A DNA stretch of 60,000 nt from NCBI RefSeq assembly GCF_964355755.1, contig NC_092674.1:6889001-6949000 (forward strand), given 5' to 3'. Of this stretch, positions 14,924 to 26,500 are shown one piece after another. Source of the DNA: Antedon mediterranea. Its lineage: Eukaryota; Echinodermata; Crinoidea; Comatulida; Antedonidae. The position numbers and the translations under genes are program-made. Each line of letters opens with the position of its first letter. The first letter of the stretch is position 1. Below the pieces are notes generated by a model, which was given only the letters and a program-made list of their open reading frames with translations, was not told the origin of the DNA and did not search any database.

Positions 14924-15710
14924 TCCGGAGTATAGGTCGACCCCAAGTATAAGTCGACCCCCAACTTTGGCCTAGAATATCGTTGATTTTGGTATGACCT
15001 GAATATAAGTCGACCCCCAAAATCGGCTAATAACACAACTTCGGACGGACGTAATGACGACGACTTCGCCGCCGTCTTCACCAGCCTATAATAAATGACA
15101 GCGATGTAGCGTTACTTGCCATCAGCGATGTTTTTGCGCGTCACTCGAATAAATTAAAACAAGTTTTCCATTAGGAGGCTTATTATTGTACAGGCAAGTA
15201 GTTGTAAATCGCGTTATCTGTAAATGTAGAATTTATTTTATCAATAGACATGCGCAGTAATTGTAATTACGAACAAACAAACAAACTGCGCATGTGTATA
15301 GATGAAAATATCGCGCAATAACAAACATGCTGCATGGACATTCCGCCGACGTCTGTGGTGTGTGTTACGATGTTTTCGCGAGAGTGAATAAGAAGCATAA
15401 AGAAAACTATTTATTCTTAATTATCTTAAAAGCGTAATATTAACATCAAAATGAGTAATTGTGATATATTAATATTTTATTGACCAGTACTTGTTGGAGT
15501 TGTATTATTTTGTACAATGTAGGTATTAAATTGAAAACTTCTGTGAGTGATTGATGATAGGCCATTGTCTGACCTTGCTGGGCCTTGACAGCTGACGGCT
15601 TTTGAACAATTTTTTTCAAAAATCGCATGGTCAGAGTATAAGTCGACCCCCAGATTTTGCAATTAAAATTTTCCCACAAAGTCTTGACCTATACTCCGGA
15701 AAATACGGTA
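14924..15710. mobile_element. Non-autonomous DNA transposon, TA-flanked, TIR TACCGTATTTTCCGGA
   Basis: The left terminus TACCGTATTTTCCGGAGTAT (14924-) is matched exactly in inverted orientation at the right end (ATACTCCGGAAAATACGGTA, to 15710); perfect pairing extends 25 bp. Motif AGTATAAGTCGACCCCCA recurs just inside both ends (about 14947, 15004 and 15636). The terminal TA may be the target-site duplication. The minus-strand ORFs inside (98 and 83 codons) show no transposase signature, so it is probably non-autonomous. Confidence 0.9.
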
Positions 15711-15723
15711 GTGTATTATCATC

Positions 15724-16052
15724 AGAGCGGTGAGTGGCCAAGCGGTTAAAACAGTGGAACCGTAATACCTTGCCATATTACCGGTAAGGGTTCGAGCCTC
15801 ACTCGCTCCATGGTTCTGGTGGTAGAACAAGTCTTCTCGGATAAGGACTATAAACCGTAGGACCAGTATACACATCTGGCTCATATGAACTTTAAAGAAC
15901 CTACAGTAGTACATCTTTCGAGATGAGTAGGGGGTTACCCCGGTGTATTAGTACACACACAACCATTGTCACTCATCAAGAGGGCTCCATGATTATCAAC
16001 ATATGCTGTTTAGGGTCACCCAAGGTGTAATAAAAAAATAAATAAATAAATC
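15724..16052 (+). mobile_element. tRNA-derived SINE with conserved central domain
   Basis: The head resembles tRNA-Ser/Leu: box A TGGCCAAGCGGTTAA and box B GGTTCGAGCC. The acceptor stem GAGCG...CGCTC is imperfect and the T stem is poor, so it is not a working tRNA. The body includes TCTCGGATAAGGACTATAAACC, similar to a central motif seen in several invertebrate and lower vertebrate SINE families. It ends in an A-rich tail with TAAA repeats (about 16030-16052). It sits 14 bp after the end of the preceding transposon. Confidence 0.8.
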
Positions 16053-19000
16053 ATTTGTAATGCTACAGTAATGCCATGGAGGTTGTTACACAATGATAGT
16101 AATAAATCGAGCCTGTATATTGTTAATAATTATATGTACTACTGCTACTACTGGTTTCTATCATGTATTTAGATTATTCTTAATTATCAATTAAGTATAT
16201 TGGACCATTTGATCGATGTATACTAATGACTCATTATCACATGTAATATATTTAATCATTAATTAACCAATTCAAGGTCTCTATGACAAAATTCAATTGA
16301 TAGTTCTCTCATCATTTCAAGGTTAAAAAAAACACAATACAACCAGAATCCGTAATGAAAGCATTTTATTTTTTTAACATAATGAACTAGTAGTAGTAGA
16401 AATGTACTGTATCATATACATGGGTTTATTGTTACAAATTACAGTTGTAATTTTTTTCCATTGTTAAGATAATTAATATGGAATTTTAAGAAATTTATAA
16501 TTCAAATCAATCAATGCTGTTATTAATTTAAATTAATTTAAATTTGGATAATTTAGTTGGTACAGTGTGCAAATTAATGAATAAATGAATTTTAATTATA
16601 AATATTATTTGATGTATATCTCTGTTAATAATAATAAATGTTTTACAGTCACCTATTTCCAAAACAGAAATATATGACACCAACAAACAGTTTGTTGGTA
16701 ATGACTTCAAAATACAGTACTGTATATTGAAAAGATTTAAGCCATGAAATAAATCCTAATTAACCCAATGAAATAACAAAAAATTCAACCTATGCTGAGG
16801 AACCGGCCATCAACGCTCTGTTTGCGTGCAATCTAAGGTGCTTACTCAGAGCCACAGAGTTTGTACTTACCAGGAGTTGTGCAGTAAAACTCCTCTCCTT
16901 AGAAAAAACCCATATTTAAGGAAAATCCCTATTATGGGGAAACCCTAGTATAGTACTATAGTGTAAGGAAATACTTTTCTTTGAATCAATGATGGGTAAT
17001 GTTTTTTTTCTAGGTATGTCTAACTGAGCTTTTGATTGTTATTTCCCAGTAAACACACTAAACATGGCCTGTGTCATGAAAATAATACATTTATTTATAA
17101 CTGTAGGTGCCACCTTACAATAGAAGGAAGTAGTAAAACAAGGTGTAGGCAATTGTATGCCTAACTTACCTGGAAAAACCAATACATGCCCTTTCTCCCC
17201 CTAAAAAGTAATACACCTTTAAAACAAACAACAACTCCTCTTAACAAATCTTTCAACAAAACAATTGACCTTTTACCAACATTTTAATATCCAAATTCTT
17301 AAATTGGGTGCTTACCAGAAAGCAATATGTGAAAAATACCGAAATCATGAGTTTTAACCTGTACTTTATGATAAAGATCGTGTAATAATATTGCATACTA
17401 AATGACTCTATGTAGAATAATAATTTACAAGTTGTGTTACTTACAACGGCTTATCTGGATTACGTTGTCTATATCTCTTCTAATTACTGTTTGCATAATC
17501 AAAGCTAAATCATTTGACCGTGTTAAAAGTGCAATATTCACCTGGTGTAGGCCATATAGTGTCTTCTCTAATCATTCTCCCATCAAAATTAATATGTTTT
17601 TGCAGTTGCTACTGATATAATCGAGGAGAAATTAACTCTTTATTAAAATTGTTTTCATCCCTTATCTTATTATAGCTGGTAATTTTAAAATTTAACTGTT
17701 GTCGTATGATGATTGAAAGACTCTGCAGTGTATCTAGGAATAGGAGCTGTCAATTTTTAAAGTTCTAGATGTAAGGTATTAGACATAACTTTGAAAATAT
17801 TAATCTTTCATAGTACAACAGTATGGTAATGCCTACTGTTTTCAGTGATATGTGTTCACCTCCACAATTAGGATTAACTTTTTGGAACAGTTTACCCGGA
17901 TAAACCAATAATGCCCTATTTTCTTGAAAAGGACAGAGGAGAGGTAGAAGAAACAGCTCCTTGTCTACAAATAGAATAGTCTTCTTCTACTATGATATAC
18001 ATACATTGCTTAACAACCTCTTATCTTGGTTCTCAAGATTTCTTTACCCAATTACCATTGTTAATAACATAAGCATTGTTTGTTTCCCAACCGGTACATT
18101 TGTGGATCCAGGCTTGTGAAATAGAGGGTGTGATTGGGGGACTAAAAGGGAAATAAAGTGCTGAACCAAACCTAATTTCCTATCTTGTTCATATTTTAAA
18201 ATTTAGGGGAGATTAAGGAAAGCATTGCCCCCTCCCCCTCCCCCTTTGGATCCACATATGTGTAATTGGTTATTTTCTTGCTATGTATATAACATATGTA
18301 ATTTTTAGAATAATTTCACAAGTTATAAATTTACATTTTACATTATGTTTTTTTACAAATAAGAAAATAATGCCTTGGGCTACTGTATATTATTATTTGC
18401 AAATTAACAACAGGCGAATCTAATAATTTAGCCCAAAGGTATTGTGAGAATTAATGAGTATATTTTATAAGGCGTCTTTTTTTTACGGTTACATAAACAG
18501 CGTTATTAGTTTTGGTATTTTTAAATATGTAATTTACTCATGGGAGATTAAATTGCATGATAATCTTACCTGGTGAATAAAAATAATACATATTTATATA
18601 ATAATAATATTATGTTAAACTCTGTCTGCAGCACACTAATAAACTTTATGTGACAACAAAAATTTGCCCATATAATGGACATGATGATGTCATATCATTT
18701 CCGTATTTGGGCATATGTTTGTTTGTTTCTTTATTTTCATTCATATAAACATACATAAATAATCATTACAAAACAAAAGAATAGAACATAGCGTATAAGT
18801 AGAAACCCCTTGTTACAAAACAGTATATATAAATAGAAATATGAAAAAAGGCACAATTGCATTTGCAAAAAAATGTAACTTTTAAGAAAATCCTGAGAGT
18901 AAAATTTTTTTTTTAACACTTTTTTTTAATCAAAGTAGTTTGATAGTGTAGACAGAGCTTTACTATACAGAATTTCCTTTGATAAGAGACACATGTTTAT

Positions 19001-19370
19001 CGTCCCGGCAGCCATCTTTGCTGTTGTTAACATTCTGCGAAAGGTGAAGTTGTTACAATCAACACACAACATTTTTTATCATCCTTGTCTCTGAAGTATT
19101 CTGCAATAACCTCTGCCCTATTTATTTATTTTTTTTAACTCTTCACGTTTGCATAAAAAGTTATTATATTTGTCGCATAATGATCAGTGATTGCCAATTT
19201 TTATAAGAATTATTTTTAGCTACTTAACTTCTCGGATTTTATTTTCACTGTGTGAATTTGACATTTGCTTATTTCAGAATACATTAAAAACAAATGTCAT
19301 CAGACACTCGTGTATTTTTATGAAATATTCAATGATTGTCTTGTGCGATTTTGAGAAATATGTATTATGA
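16053..19370. other. Non-coding, AT-rich
   Basis: No exon recognised. Contains diverged copies of the TACAGTA-type element (about 16875-16960) and ACCTGGATAAACC-type element (17165-17215, 17885-18000), and one TCTACACTATCAAACT element split by an insertion (18620-18962). Confidence 0.55.
18620..18962. mobile_element. TCTACACTATCAAACT-family element split by an insertion
   Basis: The left part (CTCTGTCTGCAGCACACTAA...) runs to about 18717 and the right terminus (TTTGATAGTGTAGACAGAGC) lies at about 18940-18961. Between them is about 210 bp starting TTTGTTTGTTTCTTTATTTTC, absent from other copies. This is a nested insertion, so the inner sequence is younger than the element. Confidence 0.75.
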
Positions 19371-20135
19371 TTATAGTGAAAATTGTGATGATTATGATTA
19401 TGACAATGATTGTATCTGTGATGATGGTTTTGGTACTATAATATTGTGGCGATAATGTGTTTTACGGTTGTGGTGATTGTTATGGTATAGTGGTGTCGGA
19501 GATATTGCCACCTGGTAGTATTATGTTATTACGTAAAGGGATGTGGTTTTGGTACTGTAGTAATGTGGTGTTGGTGGCGGTTGTGATGATGTTGTTATGG
19601 TATACTGGTGTTGGAGATAAATGTGGTTTTCACATGGATGATGGTTTTGGTAGTAATATGGTATTAGTGGCGGTTGTGATGTTGTTGTGTTGATGGTTTT
19701 TACATAGTAGTGTTGAAGATAAATAATGATGTGGTTTTCACATGGGTGATGGTTTTGGTAATAATGGGGTGGTGTTGGTGTCGGTTATGATGTTGGTGTC
19801 AGTTATGATGTTGTTGTGGTGATGGTTTTGTGATATTAAATGATGATGTGTTTTTCACATGGATGATGGTTTTGGTAATAATTGGTTGATGGTAGTGATG
19901 TGGTGGTGATGAGGGTGGTAGTGATGGTTATGTTATAGATATTGGAATGGTGAGTATCGGTAGTGTTAAAGTTATCACATTGTGTGACAATAGTGACTTA
20001 GTTGTGGTAAATGGTAACGGTATTGGTTATGATGTAATGCCTTCAATTATAGAAGTGCTAATGGTTGGTGATAGTGAATGAGGATAATAGTGATATACAT
20101 GGTAGTGGCTGGTGTTGGAGGTTTAATTTGAGGTC
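19371..20135 (+). repeat. GT-rich degenerate minisatellite
   Basis: Strong strand bias, almost no C, built from GATGATGGTTTTGGTAATAAT, GTGGTTTTCACATGG and GGCGGTTGTGATG-type motifs in irregular order over about 760 bp. The 78-codon ORF at 19457 is low-complexity read-through. It lies about 360 bp before the first ankyrin exon found. Confidence 0.8.
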
Positions 20136-20496
20136 TTGGTAGTAATTAACTAATTCCTAAGACAGCAAAACAAAACATGTTATACTTCCCTAATTTGTTT
20201 TTTAATTGCTGTTGAATATGAAAAGTATATTTGCTATGGAATGACCTCTTGTTTTCATTTCACAATAGCATATAATAATCGTAATATAATAGCAGAAATG
20301 ATTATGAAGGCTACTGTGCATTTCCAGCTGAGACAATCTTGAGACTTAACTTAGTGGTATTCCAACATTGACAGGTACATACTTGCATTCCAGCCAGCTC
20401 ATCATGCTCTCTCACTCAGTCTGATCTTATCTGTGTGTGTTAAACTGATGTTGCTTTGTGACTGTTAAACTTACTATTGTTTCGTTTTTCTTTTAG

Positions 20497-20595
20497 AGTG
20501 GACAAACTCCATTGATATGTGCTGCAAACTCGGGAAGGCTGGATATTGTTATTGAATGTTTGCGATTGGGAGGCAATGTTCGGGCTATGGATGAG
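20497..20595 (+). CDS. KIDINS220: KIDINS220 exon, ankyrin repeat 1 of those visible
   Basis: The acceptor is TTTTAG after a T-rich tract and the donor is GAG|GTAAAG. The exon is 99 nt, phase 0 at both ends, residues 1-33. It reads [18 protein letters not shown] at the start, the canonical TPLxxAA...G...IV ankyrin pattern. It corresponds to the vertebrate repeat beginning CGQTPL. Because it opens without a Met and after a good acceptor, at least one coding exon must lie upstream. Confidence 0.93.
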
Positions 20596-23500
20596 GTAAA
20601 GTACTATAGTATTAGTTTGTAGTTAATGGCATATCTCTTGATTATAATACTAAAGTGCCTGGAATCAATCCCAGAGTACTTTAGCTTATCAGTGAGTTTT
20701 CTTTGTGCATTGTCTTATAATCAACTTTCACAGTTCTTAGAAGTAAAAGAATTTTATTTCATTTGAAATAACCTAGCCCGCATCAATATTAAGTATTTAC
20801 AGTATTATATTTAATAGGTGCTTTGTTTTTTGTAGTTAGTATCATTTAATAAGAACATTTTAAAATCGTTTTAAGAACAATATTTAGGGATATTTATCTT
20901 CATTTATTAAATTTATTAAACAGATTTTAACTTTAACCTTTAAAGATATTTTGTCTCCCTACAATTTTTTTTGTTAAATATACATTTTAATGTCACATAT
21001 TAGTTATTCACTTTGACCAAAAACTGAATTGGAAAAAAATATATTTTCCTGAAATAAAATGTAATTTAAAGCAAAAAAATACCTAAATTGTCTGACAGAC
21101 AATGGTTTTTGGTTAAAACTAACTGTTTTGTCTTTTTATAAGTGAAATAATTTTTTTTCTATATAAGTGAATAACTTTATTAAAATTGCAAAATGAACTA
21201 TTCAAAATCTGATTTTATTAATCTTTATTTTTCAGGTTTTTGGGGGACAATTAAGCATTAAACAAATTTAATAAATCAATGCTTCATTACGTTTTTACTA
21301 CTAAAACAGTTGTTTATTTAGTGTAGAGTGTATATCAAATTAGTTGAATATTTATATTAGTTGGCCATCGGATGCTTTTCATATTTCATCTGAATCAAAA
21401 CGTGACAGACTGATTTCAAATTCACTAATATTAAGTTAATAAATGTAAATATAATTCATTTATTCAACAATATAAGCAATTGTTTCATATTTGAGTTGAA
21501 AGCTACTAGTCTACTAGAATAGTGTAAATTGTCTCCATTTACATTACAATGTGAAACGCTATATTTTACAATGAACTCTGACATTTTCAAACCATGTTTG
21601 GGTGTGCTTTTTTATTTATTGATATATTTAAATTTTATTATTATTATTCCAAAAATATAATACATATAATATAATACATATAATAAAAACCATATTTACA
21701 ATTCGTGGCCAAATTGCAAGAAAAAAACAATATCACATAAATATAAAAATCTGATAAAATAGTTTATATTTACAATACCAATTAAGGTGAAACAATCACA
21801 ATTTATAGTATGAAATATTTCAATTAAATATGTAAATTTTGATTAAACATGTCATTTAGTTTACAAACATTAGGCACAGGTGTTGTTTGTATATAAATAA
21901 AATTTATTTTTACAATATTTGTTGTTGAATATGCAATTTTAATTTCACATAATAGATATCAACTTTGATCAAAAATTGGATCTAAACATAATTCATTTAC
22001 CTGAAAAAATTGTATTGTGGTCAAATTGGCTACCAGCCAATGGATTTTTGGTTGAATTTACCCATTTATTATGTTATTTTATAAGTGAAAACATTTTTTT
22101 TCTACTGAAGTGATTAACTTTATTAAAACTACAAAATAATCTATTCAAAGTCTGATTTAATTAATCTTCATTTTTCATGTTTTTGGGGGACAATACATCT
22201 TTTAAAGTTGCACATACAGTGATGATAAATTGTTAAATTTATTAGGTGTTTTAAACTGTTTTTTTCAAAGAATGCTCACTTAATCATTTATTTGAAATGT
22301 GTCTCATTTATGTATGTAATTTATTCAAACACTATTTAACCAGTTATTTGCTCGTAGCTGAAGCAGGCCCACAGACAATTATCATCTACTTGTCAGGCAT
22401 TGCATATTAGCTGACATGATTAGGTCATGCAAGGATGCCTGTGTTGACGCACATAAAAATCGTTTTATCTCATGTCTCGTAGTCTTGTTTTACAGTTTCC
22501 TGAAAACATCACCTGGCCTGGCCACGCATTTGTCAATCTTTTTGCTTAAGTCAAGATAAGATTAAAGTTAATCACTTCTGTAGGAAAAAACAATGCACTT
22601 GTACAAGGACAATAAAATTAATGAAATTCAACCAAAAACTTATTGAATTCCAGTCAATTTGACTATTTTTTGTTTTAAATTACTGTTTAATTGGTAATTT
22701 TTTTTTTTCCATTACATTTTTTTGTCCAAAATATTAACAAAAGTAATGATTTTTTAGGACAATATATCTTTAATAATTTGCTTAAGTTATTTTGGCTTAA
22801 GAAATATCAGTAACTTAAACCAAGCTAAGAGGATTTTTTTTTTGCTAAGTTTGATACATCTAACTTTAATGCCTGAAATTAATGTAATTTTTGTAGAATT
22901 TGTATTCACACACACATATTATTACAATGTGTATGTATCTTAAGCAGGGAGATTTAAATTTGCTTAAGTTATTTTAATAACTGACTTAAGCAAAACCGTT
23001 GACTTAATATTAAAGATAATTTTATAAATCTAAACCGACAATAATCCTTTCTCCTCGAAGAGCGAGATATAACTTGAAAAGTAGAAATTTTCATTGAATA
23101 GCCCCTCTCCACAAATGGTATGGTCTATGAACTATGAGCTCAGGTGGGAGCCTCCTCACAAAACACCTTCATTATATCTCGTTTTTCGAGGAGAAAGGGC
23201 TATTTTTTATTTATCCAGGTAAGCTAGGCACGAAGAGACTAACAACACCACTGTTGGTTTTTGTAATTGAATCATTCCAGCATTGTGAAGACTACTACTT
23301 TACACTTTTTCTAATGTTTCAGTTTCATTACTGAATGCTATCAATATACTGTACGTAATCAGGTTAAATATTTTCATCTTTCGTATGAGGAGATGTTCTC
23401 TGACTGAATAATATTCTAATAAAACTGCACCAGTGTAGAATCTTTATTAAGTCTGCTGCCCCCTGTTGACAAGAATTTATTTTTCCATTCTGTGGAATAT

Positions 23501-26500
23501 TTTGTTTTTCAAAATTGGTTTCTAACCCATTATTAGTTTATTGTCCTTCCTAAACACATAATCTTCATTTCCACTGTAGGGATCCAACGCCACCCTACCT
23601 ACTTCTTTATGTCATCCGTATTCTTTTGTAGTTACCTGCTTTCATCTATATATAAATTATGTTGTATTAATTAGGTTCTTTGAAGATTCTTATAATAGGC
23701 CCCAGACCGTTTTATCACATTTGTTGCTCCTTTAGTTTTTTTTTGTTGGAAAACAATTTAAATATTAAATGAATAATCGGTCAATTTCCTAATACAAACT
23801 TCAATAGTCATTGGATACATTAAAGAAAATTAATTGTTTATTAAGGCATTAACAATTCCTGAAAAACAACTAATATCCTGTGTCTGGGATATTGCAAAAT
23901 ATGGATGTTGTAGTTTGGAAGTTAAAAGTTTAGTTCATAACAATATATGGTAATCATTAAACAAATTCATAGTTAAAAACTTGAAAAGATAAATTAATAG
24001 TGCTAAAGAGACTGGTGTATGATAGTTATTAGGTAGTACTATTTCTTTACCTCTGAGACCAAAATGTGTGATGTGAATTGCTGAACGTGTGTTTGGCTAT
24101 TTCAAAGATATTCAATCTAAAAATGTTTCATGGAAATACTTTATGAGAAGGTGCTCCAGCACAAATCATGTGACCATCATTGCAACAAGGCTTCGGAATT
24201 ACGACTAATAATATATATGTTCAAAAAAAGAATGTGAAACCAATACAATAAATGAAAATCTCCAAAGAAAACCCAACAATTGCATAATAATTTTATCTGT
24301 ATGCAATTGCAAATTATTAATTAAAGTATTTAATGTGGGTTTTTTTTTTTATTTGTTGATCCAATATGTTCTTTTTCTGATTTGGATTTATTAAAAAAAA
24401 TCATACATTCTAATTAATTGTATTTTGTTATGATTAAAATATTTTTTTGTACATTATTCAATTTTTCAAAAAGCCCAAGGTACTGTAGGAGAAGAACCCT
24501 AGCGTACCAACATATATTATGTATTTATATTTATGTAGTTTTGACATTCAGTATTTATACAAGCATTGCTGGAAAGCCCTAGAGAGAAGGGGAAACCCTA
24601 GCAACGTATTATGGTTTAGTTTGTCTGACAGGTACTCCCTATTAGGAATTAAGATCAGACCTAAGCAATTAGTCATATTGATGAATGTAGGGTAATAGCC
24701 AATTTCGAAATCATCTGTAAACTTCCAATTTAATTTTAAGAATGAATAATTAGTGTTCTAGACGATGGATGTTTAATTGGGATTCAATTTCAATATTAAT
24801 CAATTACAAATTTCTAGAATGATGTAATTGTCTGTCGTCGTGACAACTGAGCAGGTCAAATGTCATTTAGCTTTAAAATGATACTGCTATTTATTGGTGG
24901 CCTAAACTCAAACTGATATTTCTAAGCTACTGTATATGTCTAAACTAGTATGACAAAAGTGCGATGTGCCCAAATATGGTAGTGATATGACATCATCATG
25001 TCCATAATGGGTACATCACATTTTGTTGTCGCATAAAGTTTGATAGTGTAGAGAGAGTTTTATGTATGTACGAATTCAACTGTAACCTCTCAAACGTTTC
25101 GATCCCACTAGGATGCAACGCAAGTACATAGGTAGCCGTAACTTGCCAATTGGTCAATTGACTTGTGCTGCGTCTACGGTCTTGCATTCCCAAGCTTAAA
25201 GCAGAGTAAACGAACTTAACTAGTAGTACCGTAAATCGTCTAATTGTAACCGTGGGTTATATTCTTCTTTTATTAATAATAATAATAATTTATTAGGAAA
25301 TGACACCTTTGCATCGGTGGCACACACAGAAGTGGTGCATCCAATTTAACATAATACATCAAAACAATACATTATATGACGGATACAGGTTCTTAAACTA
25401 TTTTATTGTTTTTTAGGGTGGGTTACTATTAGAGTAGTGGGTTAATAGTATCTTAAATTAGGCACCTGAAAATAATAACCCACACCCAACTTTTTCGATC
25501 AGCTCATAGCAAAATAATAAAATAGTATGAATAAACAAATTTGTTTGAACTCTAACTTTATTTTATAAACTCAAAAACATTCAATCCTCCCCCACTCTCA
25601 AGATCAACATGCATTATCTAATTATTTGCAAAATTCGGCTGCATCATATTGTCATTTTGTCATGTGTTACTATTAGAGTAGTGGGTTATTATTATAGATT
25701 GACTTATAAGGGGGATTACTATTAGAGTGTGGGTTACTATTAGAAGGGGAGTTACTATTAGAGTTTGGGTTACTATTAGAGTGTGGGTTATTATTATAGA
25801 TTGACTTATATTGAAGAGGGATTACTATTAGAAGGGGGTTACCATTAAAGTGTGGGTTACCATTAAAGTGTGGGTTACCATTAAAGTGTGGGTTACCATT
25901 AAAGTGTAGGTTACTATTAGAAGATTTACGGTATTTGTTATCAAGTGAATAATAGAATTAACCGGGTATATATCCTTCATTGTTCTGTCTGACCAAATTA
26001 ACGATATGTAATTAAATCAGGTCTCTGATTTATCTTGTCAATTTAATGATATAGGTTTAAGATGAGTTTGTTTTTGTAAACAGTAATTTGAGATTTCCTT
26101 TTGTTATGCGTATGATGTCATACTAAGACAAGCAAATGAACAGGACAGTTAATTTTACGATGACGGTGTTTCAATTTAAAATAACCATTCATAAGTAAAA
26201 TCAGGATTAAATTAGCATAATAATACTATTAATAATAAAAAGAAATAAGTATATTCTATATTTAATAATAACGTTAAAGTTATTATATTTTTGTTTTTTC
26301 ATAATTTTATTAAAAAGATATAGCTTAAAAATCCCTTTTTGTATAATAGAAAAGTCCAAAAAAGTTTTGCATAAATATGACATTAGATGTAAATCTCTAT
26401 GTCAATAGTATAGAGATGTTCATTTTGTGGTTTATTGGGAGTTGAAGGTGGTTGATTGGATTTTTAGAATGTCAGCCTTTTTTGGATTATGTTTCAACTC

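Noticed and set aside
15726-15810. Functional tRNA gene
   Set aside because: Box A and B are good, but the acceptor and T stems mispair and a SINE body with an A-rich tail follows.
14785-15914. Minus-strand ORFs of 98, 77 and 83 codons as a transposase
   Set aside because: They lie over the terminal repeats and the SINE and show no catalytic motif.
19457-19693. 78-codon ORF in the GT-rich region
   Set aside because: Composition is dictated by the minisatellite (Val/Met/Gly/Trp-rich); no domain.
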